Assembly: GCA_023386815.1 (NCBI GenBank)
Contig: JAEWIZ010000036.1
Location: forward strand, 1 to 41,573
DNA: 41,573 nucleotides
Direction: 5' to 3'
From: Bacillota bacterium
GTDB lineage: Bacteria > Bacillota > Clostridia > Lachnospirales > Lachnospiraceae
Part shown: one piece after another, positions 24,931-33,156 of the stretch
Numbering within the stretch: the first letter of the stretch is position 1
How the letters are laid out: every line of letters starts with the position of its first letter
The notes under the pieces: generated by a model
What the model was told of the DNA's origin: nothing
The model's input: only the letters and a program-made list of their open reading frames with translations
Databases searched by the model: none
Translations under genes and position numbers: made by a program

Positions 24931-25037
24931 CTTTTTATTAAGCTTAAGATAAAAGCCTGTATATACAAGTCTGGACTATATGTCTCCTTTATAGTACAAT
25001 GGTTCTCATGGGTAAAATCTGGATTGGAGGATCAGAA

Positions 25038-26486
25038 ATGAAGCAACTTAAGTCAATAAGAACTTTTAGCAAATTCAGAAATGTATTTATTGGGGATCGT
25101 AAATTTTATACCAAAGTATTTATGTTAGTGCTGCCACTTATTGTGCAGAACACCATTTCAAACTTTGTTAACCTTCTGGACAACATCATGATTGGGCAGG
25201 TGGGAACGTCTCAGATGTCAGGTGTTGCCATCGCCAACCAGCTTATATTTGTATATAATCTTACTATTTTTGGTGGTCTCTCAGGCGCTGGTATATTCGG
25301 TGCACAGTTTTTTGGTGCAGGAGATCATGAAGGCTTACGTCATACGGTGAGGTTCAAGCTCTGGACCGTTGCTGTCACTTTATCGATCGCAATTGTTGTA
25401 TTTCTGACCTGTGGAGACCAGCTGATTTCCCTGTATTTGACTGGTGAAGGGGATGCTGTCGAGAGAGTAGCTATGCTCGAATATGGTAGGAGTTACCTTC
25501 GCATCATGCTATTGGGGCTATTACCGTTCTCACTGTCACAGGTATATAGCGGAACATTACGAGAGATGGGAGAGACCCTGCTTCCAATGAAGTCCAGCTT
25601 GGCTGGCGTAATAACTAACCTTTGCCTTAATTACATATTGATATACGGTAAGTTTGGATTCCCGGCTTTAGGTGTAGAAGGCGCAGCCATAGCGACAGTA
25701 ATTTCGCGCTTAGTGGAGCTTTCTATTATTATTGTGTATACCCATAGATATTCCGAAAAATATCGGTTTACCCATGGCCTTTATCGAACAATACGAATCC
25801 CGAAAGTTCTTACTTTTAACATAATAAAGAAGGGATCACCGCTCCTGGTGAATGAGCTTTTATGGTCATTGGGTATGACTACTTTGACGCAGATTTTCTC
25901 AACCCGTGGATTAAATGTGGTTGCGGCTCTTAACATAACAAGCACTATAACGAATTTGTTCAATGTAATTTTCATTTCCATGGGTTCTGCAGTTGCAGTT
26001 ATGGTTGGTCAGGCTCTCGGAGCTAACGATATTGTGCGGGCAAAGCAAACGGCATGGAGACTTATGTTTTTCAATGTCTGTATCTGTGTTGTAATTGGGG
26101 GTATCCTTATTGCCTTGTCGCCAGTCCTTCCATACATATACAATACTACCGGTGATGTTCGTAAACTAGCTACCCGTTTCATGCAGACAAGTGCCATATA
26201 TATGGCAGTTAATGCTGCGACTCACTGCACATACTTTACGATACGATCGGGAGGAAAAACCTTTATAACATTCCTTTTTGATAGTGCTTATACATGGGTT
26301 GTCTTTGTTCCATTTACCTATATACTCACGCATTTTACAAGGCTTAATATATTGATACTTTATCCGATTTGCTATTTTGCTGAAATTCTAAAGTGTATCA
26401 TCGGTATAATCGTAGTGAAAAGAGGTCATTGGGCACAGAATATGGTCTCGGATTCTTCTTCAGGTGAGGGTAGTAAAAATTTATAA
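25038..26486 (+). CDS. MATE-family efflux transporter
   Basis: 482 residues with about 12 transmembrane helices. N-terminal motif PLIVQNTISNFVNLLDNIMIGQVGTSQMSGVAIANQL is typical of MATE family proteins, and the second half repeats the layout (GSPLLVNELLWSLGMTTLTQI). These pumps export cationic drugs or metabolites using Na+ or H+; the substrate here is unknown. GGAGG at 25026-25030 is 7 nt before ATG 25038, so that start is preferred over ATGs at 24999 and 25008. The gene follows the terminator at 24874, with a likely -10 TACAAT at 24995. The next gene begins 77 nt later. Confidence 0.9.
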   Translation: MKQLKSIRTFSKFRNVFIGDRKFYTKVFMLVLPLIVQNTISNFVNLLDNIMIGQVGTSQMSGVAIANQLIFVYNLTIFGGLSGAGIFGAQFFGAGDHEGLRHTVRFKLWTVAVTLSIAIVVFLTCGDQLISLYLTGEGDAVERVAMLEYGRSYLRIMLLGLLPFSLSQVYSGTLREMGETLLPMKSSLAGVITNLCLNYILIYGKFGFPALGVEGAAIATVISRLVELSIIIVYTHRYSEKYRFTHGLYRTIRIPKVLTFNIIKKGSPLLVNELLWSLGMTTLTQIFSTRGLNVVAALNITSTITNLFNVIFISMGSAVAVMVGQALGANDIVRAKQTAWRLMFFNVCICVVIGGILIALSPVLPYIYNTTGDVRKLATRFMQTSAIYMAVNAATHCTYFTIRSGGKTFITFLFDSAYTWVVFVPFTYILTHFTRLNILILYPICYFAEILKCIIGIIVVKRGHWAQNMVSDSSSGEGSKNL

Positions 26487-26563
26487 TAACTTGATCAAAA
26501 AATTATCTGTATGTGAAAAGAAGTAGTATACAACTCAGATAATATTCTAGGGAGGAAAGTAAT

Positions 26564-27040
26564 ATGTTTCGTAAAATGAGAAGATTTAAGCAGGCGGTTA
26601 CAGAAGCAGAATGCAAGAAGGTTTTAGTAGAAGCAAAAAGAGGAACATTTTCAGTTATTGGAGATGATGGATATCCATATTCTCTTCCTATTAATTTTTA
26701 TTATGATGAAGAGGACAATCGTATCTATTTCCATGGAGCGAAGGAAGGCCATAAGGTTGATGCAATAAAAAGCTGTGATAAGGTGTGTTTTACCACATGG
26801 GACACGGGTTTTAAGAAGGAAGGTTGCTGGGAGTGGAATATTACCAGTGTTATAGTTTTTGGAAGAGCAAAACTCATTGAGGAAAAAGAGATGACAGAGG
26901 ACAGAGTGCGCAAGTTGGCCTTAAAGTACTATCCAACTAAGGAAGAGGTAGAAGAAGAATTGGCTAGTGCCATTGATAGGGTGCAACTTTTTGCCATTGA
27001 TATTGAACATATGACTAGTAAGCTTGTTAACGAAAAGTAA
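26564..27040 (+). CDS. Pyridoxamine 5'-phosphate oxidase-fold flavoprotein, NimA-like
   Basis: 158 residues. MRRFKQAVTEAECKKVLVEAKRGTFSVIGDDGYPYSLPINF is the standard opening of the FMN-binding split-barrel family that includes nitroimidazole resistance (Nim) proteins; FHGAKEGHKVDAIKSCDKVCF and the SVIVFGRAKLIEE strand follow. The family reduces or binds small substrates with FMN; no specific substrate can be read. GGGAGG precedes the ATG. Downstream of the MATE gene on the same strand, it may share that transcript, which would pair drug export with a reductase-like protein; this is inference. Closed by the terminator at 27090. Confidence 0.88.
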   Translation: MFRKMRRFKQAVTEAECKKVLVEAKRGTFSVIGDDGYPYSLPINFYYDEEDNRIYFHGAKEGHKVDAIKSCDKVCFTTWDTGFKKEGCWEWNITSVIVFGRAKLIEEKEMTEDRVRKLALKYYPTKEEVEEELASAIDRVQLFAIDIEHMTSKLVNEK

Positions 27041-27089
27041 AATGCAAACCGTTGATAAAAGTAACTTAGAAAAAGATTAAATTAAATCG

Positions 27090-27142
27090 AAGGTTTCCAT
27101 ACATTCAGTTATATTAACTGATTGCTGGAAACCTTATTTTTG
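27090..27142 (+). terminator. Terminator after the PPOX-fold gene
   Basis: AAGGTTTCCA pairs with TGGAAACCTT; the loop holds CAGTT/AACTG (27106-27120), and ATTTTT follows. Confidence 0.88.
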
Positions 27143-27252
27143 GCTTTCGGGTTTGTATTGGAACTAATGTGTCAAAACTGTTTGTCTAAAGTTAAGGACT
27201 TGTAAATATTCTTACAATACTATTAAGATTATTTTAAGTATCCAATATATTG

Positions 27253-27280
27253 TTGAAATATGATTTTATACTGATATAAT
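27253..27280 (+). promoter_or_regulatory. Sigma-A promoter of the LprI-like lipoprotein
   Basis: TTGAAA (27253-27258), 16-bp spacer, perfect TATAAT (27275-27280). The start site near 27287 gives a leader of about 80 nt. The rest of the 27041-27366 gap contains the terminator at 27090 and AT-rich sequence. Confidence 0.7.
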
Positions 27281-27366
27281 ATAAAACAATTGTTGTATTT
27301 ATGGGTATGATAAGGGTATGACAATAGGATAAGTAAGATAATTGATAAATGACAAGGAGTAGACAC

Positions 27367-28461
27367 ATGAAACATAGACACTTAGAATTTAATGAACCGA
27401 AAAAATTAGTAAAATATAAAATGAAACGTAAGTTATTATTAGTAGCAGCAGTTAGTACTGTAGTATTATTCGCGGGTTGTCAGAGTGGGATTAAAGCATC
27501 AAATAGTACAAATACAGAGAATAATCAAGTCATAGGTAATGAAACAGATGAGAATGATAGTACAGATACAATGACACCAGTGGAAGCAACGATTCAATTT
27601 TCTGAATTATCAAAGTATCAATTTATATTTTCTAGTGGAGCTGGTGCTTGGCAAACGATATTGAATATTAACGAAGATGGAACGTTCACAGGATACTATT
27701 CTGATTCTGATATGGGGGATACTGGAGAAGACTATCCGAATGGAATTAACTATTCATCTACCTTTGAAGGCAAGTTCACAACACCAAAGAAAGTGAATGG
27801 CTATACTTATTCTACCTCAATTGAATCTATTAAGCTTGAGAAAGAAGTGGGAAGTGAAGAAATCATTGATGGAATCAAATTTATTTATAGTGAACCATAT
27901 GGATTAAATGATGCAAAAGAAATTTATATCTACACAACACAAGCGCCAATAAAAGAATTGCCTGAAGGTTTTAGAAGTTGGGTTGGCTATATGGACTTAA
28001 GTACAGTGAAAGAAGAATATCTGCCATTCTATGGCTTGTACAATGTAGAAACAGAAAGTGGATTTTCTAGCTATTTGATAGATGGAATAGAGGAAGAGAA
28101 CACAGACGTAGATATTATAGCTGAAGTTGCAGACATTGAAAAACAATCAGAGGAAATGAATGCTCGACTAAAAAATGAGGATTTAAATCAATCAGAGATG
28201 AACTTCTTAGCGAAAGATATCTATGAATTATGGGATGATGAAATCAATAAAGTATGGGGATATTTAAAAGATACGCTAGATAAAGATGCAATGGATCAAT
28301 TAACATCCGTACAAAAGGAATGGATTACTAAGAAAGAGAATGAAATAAATAAAGCGGGTTCTAAATACGAAGGTGGAAGCATGCGTCCAATGATAGAATA
28401 CTTAAAGGGTGCAGAACTTACTAGAGATAGAGTATACGAATTAATCGAACTATTAAAGTAA
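27367..28461 (+). CDS. Lipoprotein with C-terminal LprI/DUF1311-like domain
   Basis: 364 residues from ATG 27367 (AAGGAG 7 nt upstream). The signal is odd: a 20-residue basic, polar stretch comes before the hydrophobic core, and the lipobox LFAGC has its Cys at residue 38; a later ATG (27421) would give a normal signal with Cys20 but has no ribosome binding site. The middle is a beta-rich lipocalin-like region (FIFSSGAGAWQTILNINEDGTFTGYY.. SSTFEGKFTTPKKVNGYTY). The C-terminal 90 residues (SEMNFLAKDIYELWDDEINKVWGYLKDTL.. VQKEWITKKENEI) resemble LprI/DUF1311 domains. Both domain calls are by pattern. Monocistronic between a promoter and a terminator. Confidence 0.8.
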   Translation: MKHRHLEFNEPKKLVKYKMKRKLLLVAAVSTVVLFAGCQSGIKASNSTNTENNQVIGNETDENDSTDTMTPVEATIQFSELSKYQFIFSSGAGAWQTILNINEDGTFTGYYSDSDMGDTGEDYPNGINYSSTFEGKFTTPKKVNGYTYSTSIESIKLEKEVGSEEIIDGIKFIYSEPYGLNDAKEIYIYTTQAPIKELPEGFRSWVGYMDLSTVKEEYLPFYGLYNVETESGFSSYLIDGIEEENTDVDIIAEVADIEKQSEEMNARLKNEDLNQSEMNFLAKDIYELWDDEINKVWGYLKDTLDKDAMDQLTSVQKEWITKKENEINKAGSKYEGGSMRPMIEYLKGAELTRDRVYELIELLK

Positions 28462-28483
28462 ATAAGATAGCATAGGGATAAAT

Positions 28484-28532
28484 AAAAAGGATAGCAGATA
28501 AGTTTATGATTACATATCTGCTATCCTTTTTT
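28484..28532 (+). terminator. Terminator after the LprI-like lipoprotein
   Basis: AAAAAGGATAGCAGATA pairs with TATCTGCTATCCTTTTT: a 17-bp stem, T runs on both strands, so it may also stop the minus-strand micro-operon. Confidence 0.92.
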
Positions 28533-28560
28533 AGCACTCAAAATGATGTTAGCATATAGC

Positions 28561-28716
28561 TTAAATTCCTCTTATATTCCCAGAGGAAGGTGCTTTGTTT
28601 GTTGTTGCCTTTGGATCTGGTGTTTCTACCTTAGGGCTATAGGTATAGTTATTAGCCCTATTTGATACACTACTTTTTCCTTGTTTTTTTGAAGAGGTAT
28701 CTTTGCTGTTACTCAT
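28561..28716 (-). CDS. 51-residue Ser/Asn/Lys-rich protein (micro-operon gene 3)
   Basis: Reads MSNSKDTSSKKQGKSS... and ends ...APSSGNIRGI. Hydrophilic, low complexity, no transmembrane helix, no Cys. The start codon has AAAGGAG 9 nt upstream. It follows the 71-residue gene by 22 nt on the minus strand, and the terminator at 28484 lies just beyond. Composition resembles its neighbour at 28970-29125, which is exactly the same length. No family recognised; a spore- or surface-associated small protein is possible but unproven. Confidence 0.65.
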   Translation of the reverse strand: MSNSKDTSSKKQGKSSVSNRANNYTYSPKVETPDPKATTNKAPSSGNIRGI

Positions 28717-28738
28717 GAAACATTACTCCTTTCAATAA

Positions 28739-28954
28739 TTAGCTTCGGTGCATTTGACTGACGAAATCTTCAATCTTTTGTCTGGTACCGAATTCCTCCG
28801 GATGATTTAGGATATAGCTACGGGTATCAGAATCCAGGGATGACAGGTAGTCATCTCTATCCGCATCATTTAAAAAGACACCTGCTGCAAATGCGAAACT
28901 TCCATAAGGCACATAAGCAGGTATAAGGCTTGAAGAATATTGCATCGGATCCAT
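28739..28954 (-). CDS. 71-residue protein (micro-operon gene 2)
   Basis: Begins MDPMQYSSSLIPAYVPYGSF, then a short hydrophobic patch FAFAAGVFLND and a charged, helical C-terminal half (about 33-71, ..NHPEEFGTRQKIEDFVSQMH..). No membrane helix of full length. GGGAAGGTG precedes the ATG. It sits between two 51-residue Ser/Asn-rich ORFs with gaps of 15 and 22 nt, so one transcript is likely. Its globular second half makes it the most likely folded member of the trio. No family recognised. Confidence 0.7.
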   Translation of the reverse strand: MDPMQYSSSLIPAYVPYGSFAFAAGVFLNDADRDDYLSSLDSDTRSYILNHPEEFGTRQKIEDFVSQMHRS

Positions 28955-28969
28955 AAATTCACCTTCCCT

Positions 28970-29125
28970 CTATTTGGTTCCCCTACTGGAGGATTTATTT
29001 GAAGTATTAGTATTTACCTTATTCCGGGAGGAAGAAGAGCCACTGTTTTTATAATCTACGTCATTATCTGAATTATTATTTTTAGCTCCGGTATCCTTGG
29101 AAGGTGTTGCATTACTATTTTTCAT
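28970..29125 (-). CDS. 51-residue Asn/Ser/Lys-rich protein (micro-operon gene 1)
   Basis: Reads MKNSNATPSKDTGAKNNN... with an acidic patch (DNDVDYKN), then SGSSSSRNKVNTNTSNKSSSRGTK. Strongly hydrophilic and probably unstructured. AAAGGAG lies 8-9 nt before the ATG, and the next gene begins 15 nt after its stop. On the minus strand a TTGTCA..GATATT pair (about 29220-29248) might be its promoter; it overlaps the region of the plus-strand promoter at 29244. No family recognised. Confidence 0.65.
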   Translation of the reverse strand: MKNSNATPSKDTGAKNNNSDNDVDYKNSGSSSSRNKVNTNTSNKSSSRGTK

Positions 29126-29243
29126 AAGATTGTCTCCTTTCTATGATTTAAGCTTAGTATTTGTAGATGGGAATAAAATAATACATTTCGACTGGAGTGG
29201 CAAATTACGTCATTTCCTAAAATATCTTAAAACAAGTAATAAA

Positions 29244-29272
29244 TTGACAAAATTCGTCACATCTTTTATAAT
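29244..29272 (+). promoter_or_regulatory. Consensus sigma-A promoter of the GGDEF-EAL gene
   Basis: Perfect TTGACA (29244-29249), 17-bp spacer and perfect TATAAT (29267-29272). The leader is about 80 nt and shows no c-di-GMP riboswitch. Confidence 0.88.
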
Positions 29273-29360
29273 ATTCCTATGCCAACTTAGATTAGTATCT
29301 TGGTGATTGTTTGTGTAATATGCGCAGAATGATTTTTTAGTTACAGATAGGAGTAGAATA

Positions 29361-31382
29361 ATGTTTAAAACAAGTACAAAGAGTAAGGTAAATGATGAGA
29401 ATATCACCAGAAAACCAAAAAGGTTGTCTTTTTTTAATAACGAGGCGGTAGCAATCGCTTCTATTTACTGGATCTTTGGCGCATTATGGATTCTATTATC
29501 GGATAGAATCCTTGAACTGATCACTCCTAACATAGATGTTTATAAGCATTTTCAAACATATAAAGGCTGGTTTTATATCTTAATTACAACCTTAATGCTC
29601 TTTTTTCTAATTCATGACAGAATTCTTCTTTTACGAAAGGAGAATAGTAAAACCCTGAACACATTTGATAAGCTTAGTATAGCTCACAATGAGCTTACAA
29701 AGGCAAAGTCAGAATTAGTTTATCAAAAAGAGCTGACAGATAGTATTATTAGTGATGCTCCGGTCTTTATTTTTACGCATAATGAAGAAAGTATGCTTAG
29801 TATTAATCCATTTGCTCAAAAGATGTGTGGTTATGCAATAGAGGATTTTATAGGAAAGAACTGGATTGAGCTTTTGGTTCCCATGGAATATCAGGATGAG
29901 ATACGCAAGATTTTAAAAGATATTCGTGACAAAAAACAGGTACATGATTTTGAAATTCCCATGATAATGAAGGATGGTTCTTTAATTAACATTCTATGGA
30001 ACAGCACGATGATAAGTTATAAATGGGAGGAAGATAAGAATTATTTTGTTTCCTTTGGAATTGATATCAATGAAAGAAAACGTTACGAAGATAGAATTGA
30101 ATATTTGGCTTATTACGATATGTTAACGGGTCTGCCAAACCGCGCTATGTTTGAGAAAGAGATAAATGAGCAGATTAATCAGAATATTCAAGGTAATTAT
30201 TTTATGATAGCCTATATTGATATTGACAATTTTAAGAACATCAATGATTCCATGGGACACCAGGTTGGAGATCTGTTTTTGAATTACTTCGGTGAGAGAT
30301 TAAGAAAAGAAATCAGTGAGCCTAATACTGTCGCCAGACTAGGCGGGGATGAATTCGCAATTCTCTTTGTCCGAATGTTAAAGGATGATGTGATCTTAAA
30401 GCTAGAGAGGCTGATGCAGAAAATCAGCTTAAATTGGAATATAGAGAACAGGCAGTTTTATATCTCTATGAGCGTTGGTATTGTTTCATATCCCTTTGAT
30501 GGTACGGATTCAACAACACTTCTGAAAAATGCAGATATTGCCATGTACGCTGCAAAAAGAGAGGGCAAAAACCGGATACAGTTTTATCAGAAGGAGATTA
30601 ATGATAATAACACGAAACAGATTCAAATGATTAATAACCTTCAATATGGTATAGAAGAAGAGCAGTTTGTATTATACTACCAGCCTCAGTTTTGTTTGAA
30701 GACAAATAAAATACTAGGAGTTGAAGCGTTGGTTCGCTGGATCCATCCAGAGGAAGGATTTATCCCTCCATCCGAATTCATTCCATTGGCAGAGGAATCG
30801 GGTCAGATTTACAAGCTGGAACGTTGGATTATCAAACATGCGCTGCAGCAGAAAAAAGAATGGGAGCTGGCGGGTTACGAGGAGTTAGAGATCTCTATTA
30901 ATTTATCTGGCAAGACCTTAACAAGCAGTATCAACTTTAATGAAATTGAGCAAATAATAAAACAGGCTCCGATAAATTACGAAAACGTTATTATTGAGAT
31001 TACGGAGACAGCAAATATCGATGATGTTGATATCGTAATTGAACATTTACAGCGACTTCGCAATATGGGAATTCGAATTGCACTGGATGATTTTGGTACA
31101 GGCTATTCATCCCTTAATTATTTGAAAATGTTTCCGATTAATATCATTAAACTGGATCAGAGCTTTATTCGTGCGATCAATGAGAATAACATGGATATGC
31201 TATTAATTAAGAATATTTTAATGCTTGCCCATGACCTGGAGTTCTATGTCGTTGCGGAAGGTATTGAAACACAGGAACAGTTGGATTACCTAAAGAGTGG
31301 TAGCTGTAATGCAGGCCAGGGATATCTCTTTAGTAAGCCTTTACCGATAGATATGTTGAATTCTGTGTTAAGGGAGGGTTAA
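29361..31382 (+). CDS. Membrane PAS-GGDEF-EAL cyclic-di-GMP enzyme
   Basis: 673 residues. Two transmembrane helices (about 29-48 and 70-88), a short helical linker, a PAS domain (about 124-235), GGDEF (about 245-410) and EAL (about 425-673). The diguanylate cyclase site GGDEF is intact (328-332). The four residues where the inhibitory RxxD I-site would be read SEPN, so product inhibition is probably lost. The phosphodiesterase side is also complete: EAL (455-457), N514, E546, DDFG (576-579), K597 and E633 with the EGIET loop. Both activities are therefore possible, switched by the PAS signal. GATAGGAG precedes the ATG. Monocistronic. Confidence 0.95.
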   Translation: MFKTSTKSKVNDENITRKPKRLSFFNNEAVAIASIYWIFGALWILLSDRILELITPNIDVYKHFQTYKGWFYILITTLMLFFLIHDRILLLRKENSKTLNTFDKLSIAHNELTKAKSELVYQKELTDSIISDAPVFIFTHNEESMLSINPFAQKMCGYAIEDFIGKNWIELLVPMEYQDEIRKILKDIRDKKQVHDFEIPMIMKDGSLINILWNSTMISYKWEEDKNYFVSFGIDINERKRYEDRIEYLAYYDMLTGLPNRAMFEKEINEQINQNIQGNYFMIAYIDIDNFKNINDSMGHQVGDLFLNYFGERLRKEISEPNTVARLGGDEFAILFVRMLKDDVILKLERLMQKISLNWNIENRQFYISMSVGIVSYPFDGTDSTTLLKNADIAMYAAKREGKNRIQFYQKEINDNNTKQIQMINNLQYGIEEEQFVLYYQPQFCLKTNKILGVEALVRWIHPEEGFIPPSEFIPLAEESGQIYKLERWIIKHALQQKKEWELAGYEELEISINLSGKTLTSSINFNEIEQIIKQAPINYENVIIEITETANIDDVDIVIEHLQRLRNMGIRIALDDFGTGYSSLNYLKMFPINIIKLDQSFIRAINENNMDMLLIKNILMLAHDLEFYVVAEGIETQEQLDYLKSGSCNAGQGYLFSKPLPIDMLNSVLREG

Positions 31383-31426
31383 TCGAGGCAGTCATAAAAA
31401 ATGAATAAGATAGCTTTATCATAAAT

Positions 31427-31474
31427 AAAAATCAGCCCTTTGAAAAGATATACTTTAGGAGGACTGATTTTTTG
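31427..31474. terminator. Terminator-like hairpin, both strands
   Basis: AAAATCAG + CCT pairs with AGG + CTGATTTT around a loop; T runs lie on both strands. It separates the GGDEF-EAL gene from the convergent 53-residue gene. Confidence 0.7.
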
Positions 31475-31527
31475 TGATTATTGGATTTGAAGCTATGGAA
31501 AACAATAATATGATTCATATCAATCTA

Positions 31528-31689
31528 CTATTTATTATCTTCTTCCTCGGCTTCCTTTACAATCGCATCAAGTACGTTAATTAAATCATGAATATTATTT
31601 AGCTGTACATTTCTTTCTAGAATCGCATTCTTCAAATCTACCGATAAGGTTTCAAACTTATCCTTTATTGCCGGAGCTACATATGACAT
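31528..31689 (-). CDS. 53-residue helical protein
   Basis: Reads MSYVAPAIKDKFETLSVDLK... with AILERNVQLNNIHDLINVLD and ends in an acidic KEAEEEDNK. It is predicted to be almost entirely amphipathic helix, so it may form a coiled coil. GGGATAAAT with AAAGG farther up gives a modest ribosome binding site. Lies after the GT2-GtrA gene (80-nt gap) on the minus strand and before a shared terminator. No family recognised with confidence. Confidence 0.6.
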   Translation of the reverse strand: MSYVAPAIKDKFETLSVDLKNAILERNVQLNNIHDLINVLDAIVKEAEEEDNK

Positions 31690-31768
31690 ATTTATCCCAT
31701 GCCTTTCAAAAAACTGTATTAATATTTACTATAGACATAGGTTTCCCAAAGGTCATTATTTTATGTGC

Positions 31769-32830
31769 CTAGAAAATTCTATTTGAATAAACCTGCGTTT
31801 TCTTTTTGCGAAAGATCAACTTGTTTTGGACAATATAACTGAAACAAAATAATAGGCCTTCTGTTAGTATTTTGCTCCAGACAAGCGGCAGATGCAAACC
31901 TTCTTTAAAGAAGGAAATCAGCAGATAATTGAAACCTAGAATTACAATGACGAGTAAGTAATATTGGGTCAAGGAAGAGGTTTTTTTCTCTGATTTTGCT
32001 TGAAAAACAAAATGCTGATTTAGCATATAATTGCAAAAGGAACTAATAAGCCTTGCTCCAATAACGGAGACCAATAAATGATCAAAGATTGATTGTAATA
32101 GAAACAAAAATGTAAAATCAATCAAACCGCAGGATAGGGAGGACATACTGAATTTTATAATTGGTAAAAAAACTCGGATGGAATCTAAAACAGGGTTAAA
32201 GTGGGAGCCGTCATTATTATTTTCATATATAGTTTCTATCGGAATACAATGGAAGCTGAAATTTGCCTTTTTAGCTTCCAACAATTGATTCATTTCATAC
32301 TCATAACGATTTCCTTCTAGCTGTATTAACCAAGGCAACATAGATGCGGAGAAACCACGTAATCCGGTTTGAGTATCACTTATCCTTTGACCTGTAATCA
32401 AGGAGAATATTGCTCTTGTGATTTTATTTCCTAACATGCTTTTTATAGGTACCTGTCCGACAAACTTCCTGCAGCCGAGTATGATTGCGTTGGGATTAAA
32501 CGGTATGGACTCAGCCACTTTTTTAATATCTGTCCATTTGTGCTGGCCATCACAGTCTGCACAGATAAAACCATCTGTTTCTTTTATATTGATAAGATAT
32601 CGAAAGGCTGTTTTTAAGGCAGCTCCTTTTCCTTGATTATTTTTGTGGTGAAGCACAGTACAACCAAGCTCCATAGCTTTTTCAAAGACGGATTGATACT
32701 TTATAGAACTGCCGTCATTTACGATAATTATCTCATAGTTACTGTTACTCTTTATATCATTAATTAGTTTTAGCATTCTTGTGTCTGGCTGGTATGCGGG
32801 TATAATTATTTTCAACTTAAACAACCTCAT
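31769..32830 (-). CDS. GT2 glycosyltransferase fused to a GtrA-like membrane domain
   Basis: 353 residues. Residues 1-220 are a DPM1/GT2-type fold: KIIIPAYQPD, IIIVNDGSS, GKGAALKTAF, the DxD site DCDG (D92, D94) and SDTQTGLRGF (151-160). Residues about 226-342 form four transmembrane helices of GtrA type (FCNYMLNQHFVF and FSYIVQNKLIF are the typical repeats). Family members transfer a sugar to polyprenyl phosphate, and GtrA-like parts are thought to flip the lipid-linked sugar; having both in one chain would couple the steps. Start site not certain: the ATG at 32830 has a weak ribosome binding site. Confidence 0.9.
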   Translation of the reverse strand: MRLFKLKIIIPAYQPDTRMLKLINDIKSNSNYEIIIVNDGSSIKYQSVFEKAMELGCTVLHHKNNQGKGAALKTAFRYLINIKETDGFICADCDGQHKWTDIKKVAESIPFNPNAIILGCRKFVGQVPIKSMLGNKITRAIFSLITGQRISDTQTGLRGFSASMLPWLIQLEGNRYEYEMNQLLEAKKANFSFHCIPIETIYENNNDGSHFNPVLDSIRVFLPIIKFSMSSLSCGLIDFTFLFLLQSIFDHLLVSVIGARLISSFCNYMLNQHFVFQAKSEKKTSSLTQYYLLVIVILGFNYLLISFFKEGLHLPLVWSKILTEGLLFCFSYIVQNKLIFRKKKTQVYSNRIF

Positions 32831-33012
32831 TTCTCTAGCCTATTTTAATCGAATCATATCTTGATGTAAAGAAATACTTTTTGGTATGTGTATGATTGAT
32901 AACAGTATAACAGTAACATGTGTTTAAAGTATTACCACTTTCCTGATTTTTGTGTGTATTAACTGACATTTATGGTTTATAAAATATTTACAATTTATTT
33001 ATAAAAAATATA

Positions 33013-33041
33013 TTGAATTATTGTTCTATATGTTGTATAAC
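33013..33041 (+). promoter_or_regulatory. Sigma-A promoter of hsp20
   Basis: TTGAAT (33013-33018), 17-bp spacer, TATAAC (33036-33041). The inverted repeat at 33027-33046 covers the -10. Other than these, the 326-bp gap to the divergent gene is plain AT-rich DNA. Confidence 0.65.
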
Positions 33042-33046
33042 ATATA
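33027..33046. promoter_or_regulatory. Candidate operator over the hsp20 promoter
   Basis: TATATGTT-GTAT-AACATATA, perfect 8-bp arms with a 4-bp spacer, overlapping the -10 box. It is not the CIRCE (HrcA) sequence. Confidence 0.5.
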
Positions 33047-33156
33047 TTGCAAGAAGATATTACGAATCACATAAATTTACGATTAACTATGCTGATTCTG
33101 TATATCACAAATAATTTTCTAGGTAATATTAATAATTGAAAGAAGGAGTGGTAATT

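Noticed and set aside
29272..29361. Possible c-di-GMP riboswitch before the GGDEF-EAL gene
   Set aside because: The leader is only about 80 nt and lacks the conserved core.
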